Assembly (NCBI GenBank): GCA_024349245.1
Contig: JALDNG010000020.1
Coordinates: 21,075,501-21,139,500 of the forward strand
DNA length: 64,000 nt
Reading direction: 5' to 3'
From: Neodontobutis hainanensis
Lineage: Eukaryota; Chordata; Actinopteri; Gobiiformes; Odontobutidae
Shown here: positions 13,547 to 24,830 of the stretch, one piece after another
How positions within the stretch are numbered: the stretch's first letter is position 1
How the letters are laid out: the number at the start of each line of letters is the position of its first letter
The notes under the pieces: model-generated
Databases searched by the model: none
Told to the model about the DNA's origin: nothing
Seen by the model: only the letters and a program-made list of their open reading frames with translations
Program-made: the position numbers and the translations under genes

Positions 13547-13768
13547 TGCCGGCAGTGGCTCAGTGGAAGAGCGGTCGTCCTTCAACCGGAAGGTCGGCGG
13601 TTCAATTCCCACTCTCTCCACTGTCGTATGACCCTTATCCCACCTTGCCTCCAGTTGTGTTCCACCTGGTGAATAGAACCTTAATGTAAGTCTCTTTGAA
13701 TGAAAGCTTATAATGAAACACTGTTGAATGGAAGCTTCACGTAAGTCGCTTTTGATAAAAGCATCTGC

Positions 13769-13771
<3 letters not shown>
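13547..13771 (+). mobile_element. tRNA-derived SINE
   Basis: The head has an internal polymerase III promoter: A-box TGGCTCAGTGG (13556-13566) and B-box GGTTCAATTCC (13599-13609), 32 bases apart, set in a tRNA-like segment. The body has CCTTGCCTCCAGT, shared with the other SINE copies. The tail (about 13741-13771, TAAGTCGCTTTTGATAAAAG then CATCTGCTAAAT) closely matches the 3' end of the L2-type LINE at 54047-54100, the expected source of its retrotransposition machinery. It runs straight into a (TA)n tract. Confidence 0.8.

Positions 13772-13815
<44 letters not shown>
13772..13815. repeat. (TA)n tract at the SINE 3' end
   Basis: About 22 TA units directly follow the SINE tail, so it probably grew from the AAAT-rich end of the SINE. 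Confidence 0.9.
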
Positions 13816-13823
<8 letters not shown>

Positions 13824-15540
13824 CCTATTCAAATGTTATTATATATATTTAAAAATATTGCCTACACTAGTGTTACCAGTGGCACTCTGTGATAAAATTT
13901 GCAGCTCAACATAGACACTGTATAGATTGCTTGCACGCTGTATAGAATAAGACATGCTTATGACCGTGCAACAATGTACTTTGCCTAGAAATAAGATCTC
14001 CACAACTAGATCTGAGAGAGAATAGCAGAGAAAATGCATACATTAAAAAAAGCATAGAATGATATGATTATTTGATGTGTGATTAAAGTGCCAGACTGCA
14101 CTTTGATTCAAAAAAACTCTTCTAAAAAGTCTATGGTGATTTTTTTAATATTTATCCTTAAAGCCTGTGGGCAATTCTCTGTAACCTGCCTCAACCTCCA
14201 GAGAATGCTCATATTTTATTCACCAGGCCGCTCTGCTCGGAAAAATTACACATAATTCAGATCAGATTGTAAATACTGCAAAGACTGTTGCTCCCTGGCT
14301 GGAGAAAATTGCATTTTTTTCTCCATCCAGGGAGGGTAATGTATAGATATATATGTTTGGCCATTATATGTGATGTTTTTAACATTAATATGCCTGTCCT
14401 ATCTGACGGTATTTGAAATAACAACTCGTTTAAAAGAAAACAAGAGCAAAATCAAAGAAAATCTTGGTTGCACCTGTTTGGGAGCTGTCTGGGGTAATGT
14501 AATTTAATTGTGTACATCGTCTTGAGTTTTATAATGGGGGCAGTCATTATACATGCAGCACAATAAAAAGATAATTACGAATCCTCCAACCGTGTTCAGT
14601 CATTTGGCAGGCTCTTTAACACAAAGCATACGTTCCAATGAGCCTCAGCTAATCTTCACAAGAGACGGGGAAATTGGCTTTCTTCAACCGACTTCATTCC
14701 ACTTTTCATCTGTGGACGTGCCAGTTTTGAAATCTACATGAAAGATGGCGCGATGAGGGCAGAGCGTGAACAAGGGAGGCTCGCAGAGGCAGATAAGCAA
14801 CGGTGAGGAACAGAGTGCAGTTCAGAGGACTCGAACGGTTACTGCCAGCTGTGGGTAAATACAGACAGACACTTCAATATTCATGTTCTCAGTGCAACTA
14901 GTTTGAATGCTTAATCATCACAGTGAAAAGTGAAATTGGAGTGAAAGGCAGATGAGACTACAAGGAGAAAAAAAGTACAAAGAAATGGGCTTTAGGTCTG
15001 TTTGACTATAAACAATAGTAGACCATGAGATCAGTTAAGCGAGGGTTGATACTATAACTGTATACAAGTTACTCTCATTTATAATTATGAATTCACTTTA
15101 TTTAAACACTTTTCCTGAGGTTGTGTACACAGAAATGACATGGCTATCAACTATTATCCATTGTTACCACCAGCTTTTGCAGTTGTACTCAGTACATCTG
15201 TGTGCACTCCATTCCAAATTGAATTAGGTCTGTTAATGTCATGTAAATAATTGGCTGTTTGAGACATAGTTGAGCGAGAGTGGACTGTCTGGACTCTGGA
15301 GTTGCCCATGGTGAGAGGCGGTAGGCTGGTCTGGGCTTGCTCATAGCTTCCAAGCCTAGCCGCCATGTGTTGAGTTCAGCCCGGTGAACTCCGTTGTTGT
15401 ACTGGGGGTCTTCAACGCTCAAGTGGGCAGCGACAGTGACACCTGGAGGGGCATGATTGGGAGCAACGGCCCCACTGTTTAGAAACTGTGTGTGAGTAAA
15501 ATAAGGCTAGGGCTGTTCATCCTTTTCACTTTCAACACTT
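13816..15540. other. Unassigned sequence with enhancer-like stretches
   Basis: No gene. Two stretches, about 14150-14340 and 14440-14860, have the mixed, non-repetitive look of conserved regulatory DNA, with homeodomain-type words such as AAAAAGATAATTACGAATCC (about 14566-14585). The idea needs a cross-species alignment and is not shown by sequence alone. Frames at 15154-15422 minus have no domain. Confidence 0.25.
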
Positions 15541-15550
15541 GAGACAGTAG

Positions 15551-15960
15551 TATGGCGTCAGAATTACGACAATAGTCGACACGCGCAAATATTATGACCA
15601 CGAGCAAATTATTTCAATTCACTTGTGTAATTCTGAACTCTCCACGCGCATATTATTGTTTCACGCACACAATTTAAGCAAGCCCGAGCTCTACACAGAG
15701 CTACAGGCGTAATAAACACCCACACGCGTGCGCAAACAGTCTCTGCTCTGCGCTTGACGATCAGCTGCAGCGCTCGAGGCCAATATTACCCCGTGTGAGG
15801 AAATATTCTGCGTGCTCGTAGAAAGACTTTTGGCGGATTGGGGGCGGGAACTACCGGTGGCACTGACCCTCCTGTGATTGGTCACCTTTCCAGTAACCCC
15901 GCCCCCTGATGCCTTGGCCCTCTTGCACTATATTGATTTACGGAAAGCAACTAATTGCCA
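15551..15960 (+). repeat. Foldback element, left 410-bp arm
   Basis: Left arm of the element. It runs from TATGGCGTCAG to CTAATTGCCA. It has promoter-like words near its inner end and no open frame of note. Confidence 0.9.
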
Positions 15961-16049
15961 TTAATATATATATTATATATATGTAATGGATGTATATATG
16001 GATCTACTGTGGCTCTAAACAAACGTTTTAAAATATTTTTACATTTACA

Positions 16050-16195
16050 TTTAGCTGACGCTTTTATCCAAAGCGACTTACATTGTTCTACAGTAATTAC
16101 CAGTGTTACAGCCACTGGAGGCAAGGTGGGTTAAGTGTCTTGCCCAAGGACACAACCTCATTAATCACCTCAGCACACTCCAGTACTGTTTAAAA
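16050..16195 (-). mobile_element. SINE fragment inside the foldback spacer
   Basis: Read on the minus strand: CCTTGGGCAAGACACTTAAC, CCACCTTGCCTCCAGTGGC, then AAGTCGCTTTGGATAAAAGC and GTCAGCTAAATGTAAATGT. This is the body and tail of the same SINE family as 13547-13771. The tRNA-like head is missing. Confidence 0.75.
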
Positions 16196-16209
16196 TCTCC
16201 GACGATCTG

Positions 16210-16619
16210 TGGCAATTAGTTGCTTTCCGTAAATCAATATAGTGCAAGAGGGCCAAGGCATCAGGGGGCAGGGTTACTGGAAAGGTGACCAATCACAGAA
16301 GGGTCAGTGCCACCGGTAGTTCCCGCCCCCAATCCGCCAAAAGTCTTTCTACGAGCACGTAGAATATTTCCTCACACGGGGTAATATTGGCCTCGAGCGC
16401 TGCAGCTGATCGTCAAGCGCAGAGCAGAGACTGTTTGCGCACGCGTGTGGGTGTTTATTACGCCTGTAGCTCTGTGTAGAGCTCGGGCTTGCTTAAATTG
16501 TGTGCGTGAAACAATAATATGCGCGTGGAGAGTTCAGATCTACACAAGTGAATTGAAATAATTTGCTCGTGGTCATAATATTTGCGCGTGTCGACTATTG
16601 TCGTAATTCTGACGCCATA
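16210..16619 (-). repeat. Foldback element, right 410-bp arm
   Basis: Reverse complement of 15551-15960 with a handful of changes, for example GATCTG for AATTCTG at about 16534-16540 and CTACG for CTGCG near 16360. The near identity points to recent insertion or recent arm-to-arm gene conversion. Confidence 0.9.
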
Positions 16620-16653
16620 CAGTAGCCTCAGTCATGTTTTTTTTGCCTCTGAG

Positions 16654-18622
16654 CAGTGTTGGGCAAACTATTTGGAAAATATAGTGAGCTAAGCTACCAG
16701 TTACTCTACGTTAAAGGAAACTTCACTATAAAGCTACCCCCCAGAGAAATGTAGCAAGCTAAGCCACAGCATCATGGCAAAAATAGTTTACTACTATGAA
16801 TTATTATTATTTTTATATTGAACCAATTTAGTGTTATCCATATTCAGTTTTATTTATTTATCCAGGAAAGTCTCACTGAAATTAAGAATCTCTTTTGCAG
16901 GGGAGTCCTGGCCCCATGGAAGGGTGGGAGCACTATTTATGAACAATTATTTATAAAGAAATAATCAGTTAAACTATTAATTTAAAATTACACATGTTCA
17001 AAGCAAAGGTAGCATTTATTTTCATATCATCTGTCGAATTTATTTTTCCAAGCGTGCCTATTTAAGACTCACCAATTGCAACATCTCCAACAGCTGTAAT
17101 CCACCCATAGTCCTGACCTCGTCTGTCATGGTCTGGCCGGATACATGTTTTTTCCATTTATTAGTGGCCATTAAATGACACATGGTGAATGTTTAAAGTT
17201 TAAAGTTTATTGCCATTTGCACAGGTATGTTTCAGTACAGTTACATTTGAATTTGCATACGATGTCTCAGATTATACCCTGTGTCCACCCATTTAAACTA
17301 AGCATAAGCTGGGTGGTATTTGTCCTTAAGAATGCTCTGTGCTTTCTTTTTGAAGCGCTGGGTGTATATAGTGTCCATGGATGGAAGGTTTGAGCCAATA
17401 ACCCTCTCAGCAGTCTTAATGATCCGTTGCAGTGATTTCCTCTCAGCCAGGGTGGTGTTGCCATACCACACTGTGATACCACTGGTGAGGATACTTTCAA
17501 CAAGGCCTTTATAAACATGGGTTAGAGGTTGACTTTTAAGGCCGGCCTTCTTCATTATCCTAACAAAGTGCAGCCTCTGCTGGGCTCATTTCACTGCTGC
17601 AACAGTGTTTTTAGCCCAGCTGAGATTCTCGGAGATGTGTCCCAAGAACTTATAGCTGTTCGGCCCACCTCAATCCCCTTGATGAAGCTGTAGCTACAGT
17701 CCAAAAATAGTTCCTTTGTTTTCTCTATGTTGAGAACAATATCATTGTCCTCCCATAGACAGTAACCTGTGAACCATGTCAACTTTGATGAGACCAAGGT
17801 TAGTAGTGTCATCTGCACATTCGATGACAACATTGTTGCTGTCCAAGTTGGTAGCGCAGTCGTGTGTATATAATGAAAAAAAGTATAAGGCTGAGACAGC
17901 AACCTGTGGGACACCTGTACTCACTGTGAGCTCAGCTGAGACCTTCTTTCCCATCCTCACCACCTCTGGCCTGTCTGTGAGGAAGTCTTTTATCCAGTTA
18001 CAAGTGGTAGTTGGTGCTCCCAGTTCTATCAGCTTGCCAATCAGCTTTGTCGGCCGGATCGTATCAAAAGCAGAGCTATAGTCCAGAAACAATACTTGTG
18101 CAAATGTATTGGGAGTCTCTAGGTGCTGCAAAATATAGTGAAGTGCCATATAGTGAGGTCCACTGACCTGTTCGAGCGGTAGGCAAACTGAAGAGGGTCT
18201 GCTGTTTCTGGAACCACAGAGTTAATATGCTGTAGGACCAGCTTGTTCATGCACTTTATGGCAACCGATGTGAGCGCCACTGTTGTTGTGGATTTATGCA
18301 AATGAGCTACGCGGCTTAAGTTTTGTTTCTCACAAATGCAAACAAATGGATCAACAGAGAACAATAAAAGTCAGGTATAAGACACTGCTCTAGACCCACA
18401 ATGTTTTTTATCAACTGTGGTTTATGCAGATATTTATAAAAGATACAGACCTACGGCTACAGACCTTCCGATGATATATTTTTCAACACAGAAAAAATAT
18501 TTTTGTAATTAAAATGTAGCTTGGGCAGATGCTACTGCACTACTTAATAAATGAAAGAGCTTTGCTACCAAAAAACTATTTGATTCCAAAAACAAAAACA
18601 GTGTTGCTACCGACCAACACTG
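16654..18622. mobile_element. Inverted-repeat DNA element carrying a nested LINE
   Basis: The left end CAGTGTTGGGCAAAC (16654) is mirrored by GACCAACACTG at 18612-18622. Subterminal matches continue more loosely (left AGCTAAGCTACCAGTTACTC; right, reversed, with GTAGCAAAGCTC). The CAGTGTTGG end is common to a fish hAT-like or CACTA-like family; no clear target duplication was found to decide. The middle (about 17190-18350) is occupied by a minus-strand LINE fragment, so the outer element is older. Confidence 0.5.
17190..18350 (-). pseudogene. LINE reverse transcriptase pseudogene (CR1/L2/Rex1-type)
   Basis: Minus-strand non-LTR retrotransposon fragment, 5'-truncated, reading through several frames. 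At about 18290-18150 there is ALTSVAIKCMNKLVLQHI and DPLQFAYRSNRSVDL. At 18149-17742 come LDYSSAFDTI (motif A), ISTGAPQ-like VSTGVPQVAVS (motif B) and ADDTTNLGL (motif C, with the preceding aromatic residue changed to Cys). At 17555-17298 come ESILTSGITVWYGNTTLAE and RIIKTAERVIGSNLPSMDTI, the C-terminal region. The 3' end carries AATAAA and a CTTTAAA repeat tail near 17190-17210. Frameshifts make it inactive. Confidence 0.85.
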
Positions 18623-18839
18623 AAGAGTTTGTGCCGCTGTGCCTCCACAGTTTGTGTGTGTGACTGCATAGCTATGTCTGATATGGGATTAAGTGATTGA
18701 TTATATGGTAGATCCACTAGTGGCAAAAATAAAGCATAGAATGTGTAGAATTCATTCATTCATTCATTGAATGCGGTAGAAAATGACTGAATGTAAAAAT
18801 GTAGAATAAATGGTAAAAAAATATATATAATAATTTGTC
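18623..18839. other. Unassigned short stretch
   Basis: Contains a short ATTC repeat (about 18752-18770). Nothing else is recognised. Confidence 0.4.
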
Positions 18840-19700
18840 ATGTATAGTGTTACTTCCTGGGGTCCTGGGCCCTCTGCTAAGGACTCCTGGAGCTTGGTTT
18901 GCATTGCTGGCAGTAAGTCAGACTTGTTTCTGATGCATGTTGGACTCCGGCAGGGCTGCCCTTTGTAGATGTTTTTGCAAATGATGTTGTCATGTTGGCT
19001 TCATCAAGCCAGGACCTTTAGCATGCACTCGAATGGTTTTGAAGCGGCTGGGATGAGACACAGCACCTCCAAATCCGAGGCCATGGTTCTCAGTCAGAAA
19101 AGGATGGTTTCTCCCCTTCAGGTTGGTGGAGAGTTCCTGCCTCAAGTGGAGTAGTTCAAGTATCTTGGATCGGTGCAGCTTCTGCAGTGAGGCAGATGTA
19201 TTGGTCTGTCGTGGTAAAGAAGGAGTGGCTCTGCAAGGCAAATCTCTTGATTTATCAGTTGACCTACAGTCCTACTCTCAGCTATGGTCACGAGCTGTGG
19301 GTCATGACCAAAAGGACAAGATCCCGGATACATGCGGCCAAAAGGAGCTTTCTTCGTAGGGCGTGTGGGCGTTTCCTTAGAGATAGGGTGAGGAGCACGG
19401 CCACTCGGGAGGAGCTAAGAGTAGAGCGGCATCTCCTCCAAATTGAGAGGATTCACCTGAGGCGGCTCGGGCATCTGTTCCGGATTCCTCCCTAATGGCT
19501 TCACGGGTGTTCCGGGGCCCCGGGGAAGACCTAGGTCACGTTGGAGGGACTATAACTCTAAGATGGGATGGGAACGCCTCAGTATTCCCCCAGAAGAGCT
19601 GGAGAAAGTGTCTAGGGAGTGGGAATTCTGGGCGTCTCTGCTTAGGCTGCTGCCCCCGCTAAGTGGAAGAAGATGGATAAAAAGAAGCTGTAGCTACACG
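18840..19700 (+). pseudogene. Rex3-like (RTE clade) LINE pseudogene
   Basis: Plus-strand C-terminal part of an RTE-type reverse transcriptase in broken frames. It shows VGLRQGC (about 18940-18960) and FANDVVMLASS (about 18975-19008), where the catalytic FADD has become FAND. STSKSEAMVLSQKR and VGGEFLPQVE follow, then SVVVKKEWLCKANLLIYQL, PTLSYGHELWVMTKRTRSRI and RSFLRRACGRFLRDRVRST at 19195-19420. Last come WERLSIPPEELEKVS and WASLLRLLPP (19568-19660). Known Rex3 proteins share this order. The copy lacks the 5' half and is inactive. Confidence 0.85.
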
Positions 19701-21820
19701 TTATGCTTTTTCAGCACTACACTGCAAATTTATATTGTGGACTTTTCAGTCAGTTGATCTACTATTCATCTAGTTAATGGAATGGAGTTAATGTCTGTGT
19801 GAAGACGTCTTCACCTTGAAAACTGAGTCCAGATGCTTTTGCTTTAATCTTTTCTTCATTAGAAAGACACAGTGAGGAAAGTACCTGGCTTCTGTTGAAT
19901 TCAAATGAAAAAATGAGACTTGATAACAAGCAAATACGATTCTGGTCTCATGAACTTTCTTTGAATACCCTTTTCACTTTCTGGGGCTTCATACTTGGGC
20001 TATCAAAAGGGATATTTCCATCATCTAACCTACATGTAAAAGAGATTGCTAGTGAGTAGCTCTTTAGTTACAAATAAGTAAGTGATTTATGCAAGACAGG
20101 CTGTGCTTGTTTGTTTTGATTTCATGCAGTTTTCTTGGAGTTGTGTTAAAATACAAAAAAATGTACTTTTAAACTGAGATTGATCTTGAGCTGTAAATAC
20201 TCTAATGTACTACCTTGTTATCAGTTGTCTTTATAGCATTATAGCATCATTAGCTAATATTGCTACAGTCTGACCAACAAACTTTCAACTCTTCCCAAAA
20301 CATCACTTCTGGCTATAAAAACTGTGACTTTACTGACAATAAAATAGGGGTCTACTATTCTTCCACTGTCGTTGACCATCAAACACTCACAGCAGGTGAC
20401 AAGATAGTGTGTGCAGCAGTGACTCTTGGTCTGAGTTGGTTGGAGTTAATGGGAAACAGCAGACTTTGCAGCTGTCTAATTGCTGTGTAAAGTGTTGTAT
20501 TATAGACAGATAAAGGAGGGAGGTGTGGGGCTAAATGTGTGAAGACGCCTAATGTTTGAGGTGCATGGGGAGACAAATTAGCCCGTTGATAAAGGGCCAG
20601 TTGCGGAGGCAGCGCGGCGTACGGTACACTGTCGCGGTTTGATTGATCACATTGTGAGGCGTGTGTTGCACTGTGCCTACACTCACAAAAAAGTCTGTGA
20701 TTAATTACTTCTGGCGGAACTCTACACAGGTTATCAAGATGCAATTAAAACTGAGGAGCAATGAGCCAGTGGCTGCTGAAGAGCTCCAAAATGTGTTTAA
20801 AATCTTGCTATATTAAGAATACAAAACAGCCATTATCAGCAGGAACCTGAAGGTGTAATCATCAAAAACCTGCTTGGACAAAACAGACAATTCAAATAGC
20901 CTCGCCAAATGGCTTTTGTCAGGTTGGAAAAATAAAAATGACACAAGAAAGATGTTTGCCTAAAATTACTACAAAAACCCCTTGGCTTGGATTTAATAAA
21001 AGATGCTTTATTCATGTGACTGTCCTTTCAAAAAGCTTTGAATGTCTGTTGTTGTACTAATGCAATTCCTTTTGACAGAAACTCTTTTAGCCCAAAATAG
21101 ATCCATCAGAATTCTCAACATATTCACAGCTCACCAACACCCTCTCTGACTGCAGAATACAGAAAAACATTCAGCTGTTGGAACGATAAGCACACGCTGC
21201 AGAGAAAGCATAAAACCACACAAGTTACTACACACCCATGAGTGCATTCTGAGGCCGATAAAGAATCTGCAGCTCGAGCTGGAGGCCTTGATACGACAAA
21301 GACACAGCTGAAGGATAGAAAAGCACTTTCCCTCAGCAAGGCCAATTGCTGTGAAATGGAATGGAAACAATGATACCTATAGAGAACAACAACAGGCAGA
21401 CAGGCGAACAGAGCAGAGTGAACATCACATCAGATCCTCCAGCGTCTCACTGGGAAAGCATTTAGGGCAGGGTTACACCTGTACAGGCTGAGCTTATGGT
21501 CAACTCTAGGTTTGGGCTTCTTGTGAACAAAACAACTTTCACTGATGTGACAGCTCATTGTTGCTTTAGTTAAAGAGAGGAACATGCAAGAATGATAAGT
21601 GTGGATGAGCAAAAATACTTCTAGACCTTAGAGGCATTTGCACCAACAATATTTAATTTCATCTTAGATTAAAAAATGACAAGCTTGCCGGAGCTAATCC
21701 TCATCACTCAGCTTCCTCAACAAATCAGAACCTTCCACCTCCAACTTTCAGCCAATCATCATTCAGCTGTCAATATTTAAATCACCTTCTCTCTTCCTCT
21801 CTCACTCTTCCTCTCCTTCA
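19701..21820. other. Unassigned sequence with one enhancer-like stretch
   Basis: No gene recognised over about 2.1 kb. The segment 20560-20770 is unusually complex, with GC-rich and homeodomain-like words (ACAAATTAGCCCGTTGATAA, GTGATTAATTACTT). It may be conserved regulatory DNA; this is an impression only. Confidence 0.25.
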
Positions 21821-22276
21821 TGGTGCATTCATGTGGTCCTCGTGAACTCAGGGAAACCTTTTTTCCGAGCTGATAAATGCACATGAACACCTGCTCAAGT
21901 AGGAACAACAGCTCAGAAACTCGGGTTTGTTGGGTTTGCCCGAGATTCCGTGTTGACGTTACTAACGATACTATCTGTTTTGCGTGGATGACTTGATAAT
22001 ATGATAGTAAAGTCTAAATAGGCTTATTTAGACTTTATACAAAGGTTTTTATTTATTTACATACGTTATTTTAACGTTTTAACGTAATGTTAACTTATAG
22101 TTTTAATATTCTACCTTTCGACTTTGACTGTATTAATGCATTTGAAAATAACATTAGCACATTTTTGACTTATTGCCCATCTTTCTTTCTTATGCTTCAG
22201 AATGTTCTCACTTTCACGTGAACACTCCTAAGTCCTAATTTGGATACTCCAAGTTTCCAAGCATATAAATGCACCA
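21821..22276. mobile_element. Probable MITE, 456 bp
   Basis: The left end TGGTGCATTCATGTGG is mirrored by the right end CATATAAATGCACCA. Further inside, GTGAACTCAGGGAAAC on the left corresponds to TTGGATACTCC...TTTCC on the right only loosely. No coding content. Target duplication not clear. Confidence 0.4.
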
Positions 22277-22512
22277 TAAGCACGAAAGGTTTTATATAAA
22301 TAAACTATTCATTTGCATTATTAATTTGTGTATTCTTTCTATTAAGTCTCTCCGTAGGTTGAAATATATTCTCTCTCAAATAAGGGACTCTTCCATTGGG
22401 CAATCGCTGAACCTTTAGAGGTTACAGATCCCTCTACAAACTCTGTTGCAAAGTTGTAGCAGTGCAATATTCATGAATGTTTATTCAAGTCGGCATGTTT
22501 GGAAGAAAGAAC

Positions 22513-23015
22513 TGGGCTATGTCTAAATGCACTCCCTAGTACATGTTAAAAAACTCAGCTGAATTCTGCTGATAATGGACTTCTGTAATAAATTGCAAGA
22601 CTATAGTGACATAAGTATTAATATTAATAGGCCATGTATTTTATTCGTATATATTGTTATATTAATGACTGAAACTGACCGGAATTATTGCAAGCTCTCA
22701 AAGGTCCGTCTGTATGACTTAAGTGAAATTACAATGTAACAGTTTATTAAAAGCAATTTTATGTAAGTGATGTACATTTTAAAGACTCAACAGTCATGCT
22801 GCTCTCAAATGACAATTCACAAAGCAATATGGTCTATATTCACCAATGGAATAAATTAGTCTAGTGAGCATTGATACTCACTAGACTAATTTATTCCATT
22901 GTCGAAAACTTTGAATACACTACATTTCACTCGCTAGACATTCGGACACAAAATGGCGCGATCACTGTATAGTGCACTATAGAGGGATTAGTGTGTTGGT
23001 TTTGGACACAGCCCA
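22513..23015. mobile_element. Probable MITE with internal palindrome
   Basis: The left end TGGGCTATGTCTAAATGC pairs with the right end GGTTTTGGACACAGCCCA. Next to the right end is TATAGTGCACTATAGAGGGA, a signature word of a widespread fish MITE family. No coding sequence. A perfect 25-bp palindrome lies inside (22844-22901). Confidence 0.6.
22844..22901. repeat. Perfect 25-bp inverted repeat, 8-nt loop
   Basis: The arms 22844-22868 and 22877-22901 are exact reverse complements (CAATGGAATAAATTAGTC then TAGTGAG). Such a perfect stem in an otherwise decayed MITE suggests a recent template-switch event. Confidence 0.95.
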
Positions 23016-24294
23016 TGTCTTCTGAAACGGTAAGGTAATTTAAGCGTATTTTGTACAAATAGAACTCTGCTAGGGTTTAGTGTACCAAAAAAGATTTGGC
23101 ATTTCCACATGTAGACTTTGGCTGAGGAAAAAGACGAACCACCACTGCAGCCCCTGTCCACCAGGCCTTTAGAGCCGCGTTTATCTACTTCACTCACAAC
23201 TTTAATGACCACGGCAACATTGGGTGGCTCATTCCACAGCTGTCTGTTCAGAACATTTAGCATCACAACAGCTGATTATGCCTCAGACTTATCTCTGGGC
23301 ACTTCAGATGAAAGGGCTTCTTTTTCTCTTTCCCTTGTGTCTTGTGCATTGCTTGTTTATCACCAAACCTTGGGAGCGCACCCCACGTTGAAGTGGTTGG
23401 GTTCAAACAAAATGCCTCCCTGCTAATTAACTACAATTCCTCATCTTCATAAGACCACTCTCCCCCCACTTCTGCAGTTGAATGTATTTGCATAATCATT
23501 TTTACTTGGCTGGGTGCAACGTAAATAACGGGCTAATGGAGGCTACTTTGTCCTCATTTCAGGAGATGTTGGAGATAGGTTGTGGTCCGTGAGGAGTTGA
23601 AGCTGGAAAATGTGATGCTAGGTGCTCTTAAGGAGGTCAGTGCAGACACAGCTACTTCCTCTCCTTTAGACAAGGTTTTATGACAGTTTATGAACCTGTG
23701 GCAGCTAAGCCTACCCTGGTTATGTCTCTTTACCCAGTTGGACAACATTTATGGCCCGAAGCAGTGGGATTACTAAGCATGTAACTTACTCGTTCATTTA
23801 AACAGTGAGTGCTTCTTTACATGCACTTGTAATTCCCTACGTATGATAGGAGTCACCTGAGGAAAAGACGTCTTGCAGGTTTTATTGTGAGATGAAAATG
23901 GTGCACATACTGGAAGCTTTAGCCAATCACATACTTGCTCAGAAGAGCATCTCATGTTAGGGACACTTTCATTGGCTGTTGGAAAGGTAAACTCAAATCT
24001 TTGGTTTGATGTAATGTTTTTTGGTGAAGCAGTGGAGTGCACTCATCAAGCTAAAGGACAGTAACCTGGTCAAGATTGTGTGATGGTATTACATTGTAGA
24101 ATTTTTTTTTCTTTCGAAGCCACTATTTTACTTCCCAAAAAAACACTGCTTTATACAGTAATTTACGGAGCCCATGTGAGAAAAATAAGTAATACATGGC
24201 CTTGAGTTTCTTTATGCATGCATCATAATCAACAAATAATTACAACTATGAATTCTATGTAACAAGGAACTCATTAACATTGGCGACTATTGTA
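23016..24294. other. Unassigned sequence with one enhancer-like stretch
   Basis: No gene. The stretch 23250-23600 has octamer-like (TTTGCATAATCAT) and homeodomain-like (GCTAATTAACTA) words and little low-complexity sequence; it may be regulatory. Confidence 0.25.
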
Positions 24295-24830
24295 GAAATA
24301 TGGTTTGTTGTCCAGTCAAGCAGACATGGTTGACTTGTGACTTGGTTAGTTGGACTCGAGTCGCTATTTTTATGACTTGTGACTTGACTTGACAAAAAAT
24401 GTAATACTTGAGACTTGACTCGGACTTGGAAGTTAAAGACTCAGGACTTGACTTGAGTTGAGACACAATGACTTGAATGACTTGAGTGTTGATCACATCA
24501 TAATTTCAGTTTGAATTGAAATTTATAAATTATTTTAAAAATAAAGTTGACCCAGCTGGAGCGCAGGCTGAGAATAACGTTGTCATGTCTGGATCACAAC
24601 ACTCTCATCAGTCATGCCCCCTCGTACCTTACGCACACCACATCCACTTCGATCAGATATCACATCAGCATGTCAGCCGGAGGGGTACCGGGGGTCATCG
24701 CTTTTGGCTTCAACAATTATTTCCAAAATGGCAAAAGGCAAACAGCGCTTTGCAAAACATGCAACGTTAAAATCACAGACAGCCAGACGACAACCTCCAA
24801 TTTCGTCTGTCATTTATAGAGCCATTGTGC
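24295..24830 (+). mobile_element. hAT-like element fragment with BED-finger remnant
   Basis: The first part (24323-24490) is rich in repeated GACTTG/GACTCG words found in the leader of a common fish repeat. It is followed at 24547-24819 by a frame ending FQNGKRQTALCKTCNVKITD and TTTSNFVCHL. The CxxC...H spacing resembles the BED zinc finger at the N-terminus of hAT transposases. A stop follows at once, so only the 5' end remains. Confidence 0.5.

Larger units (their letters stand above)
15545..16625. mobile_element. Foldback DNA element with 410-bp arms and 6-bp target duplication
   Basis: The left arm 15551-15960 and right arm 16210-16619 are reverse complements of equal length (410 bp), with only about 5 differences by eye, so close to 99% identical. 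The ends read TATGGCGTCAGAATTACG and its complement. The element is flanked on both sides by CAGTAG (15545-15550 and 16620-16625). The 249-bp spacer carries no transposase; it holds an AT-rich stretch and a SINE fragment. The arms are CpG-rich compared with the neighbourhood. They contain a GC box (GGGGGCGGG, 15840-15848) that overlaps an E2F-like GGCGGGAA (15843-15850), a CCAAT box in reverse (GATTGG, about 15876-15881) and CCCCGCCCCC (15897-15906). The superfamily is unresolved; a 6-bp duplication is unusual. Confidence 0.85.

Noticed and set aside
13547..13620. Functional tRNA gene
   Set aside because: Good A- and B-boxes, but followed by SINE body and tail shared with other copies in the window; the acceptor arm does not pair well.
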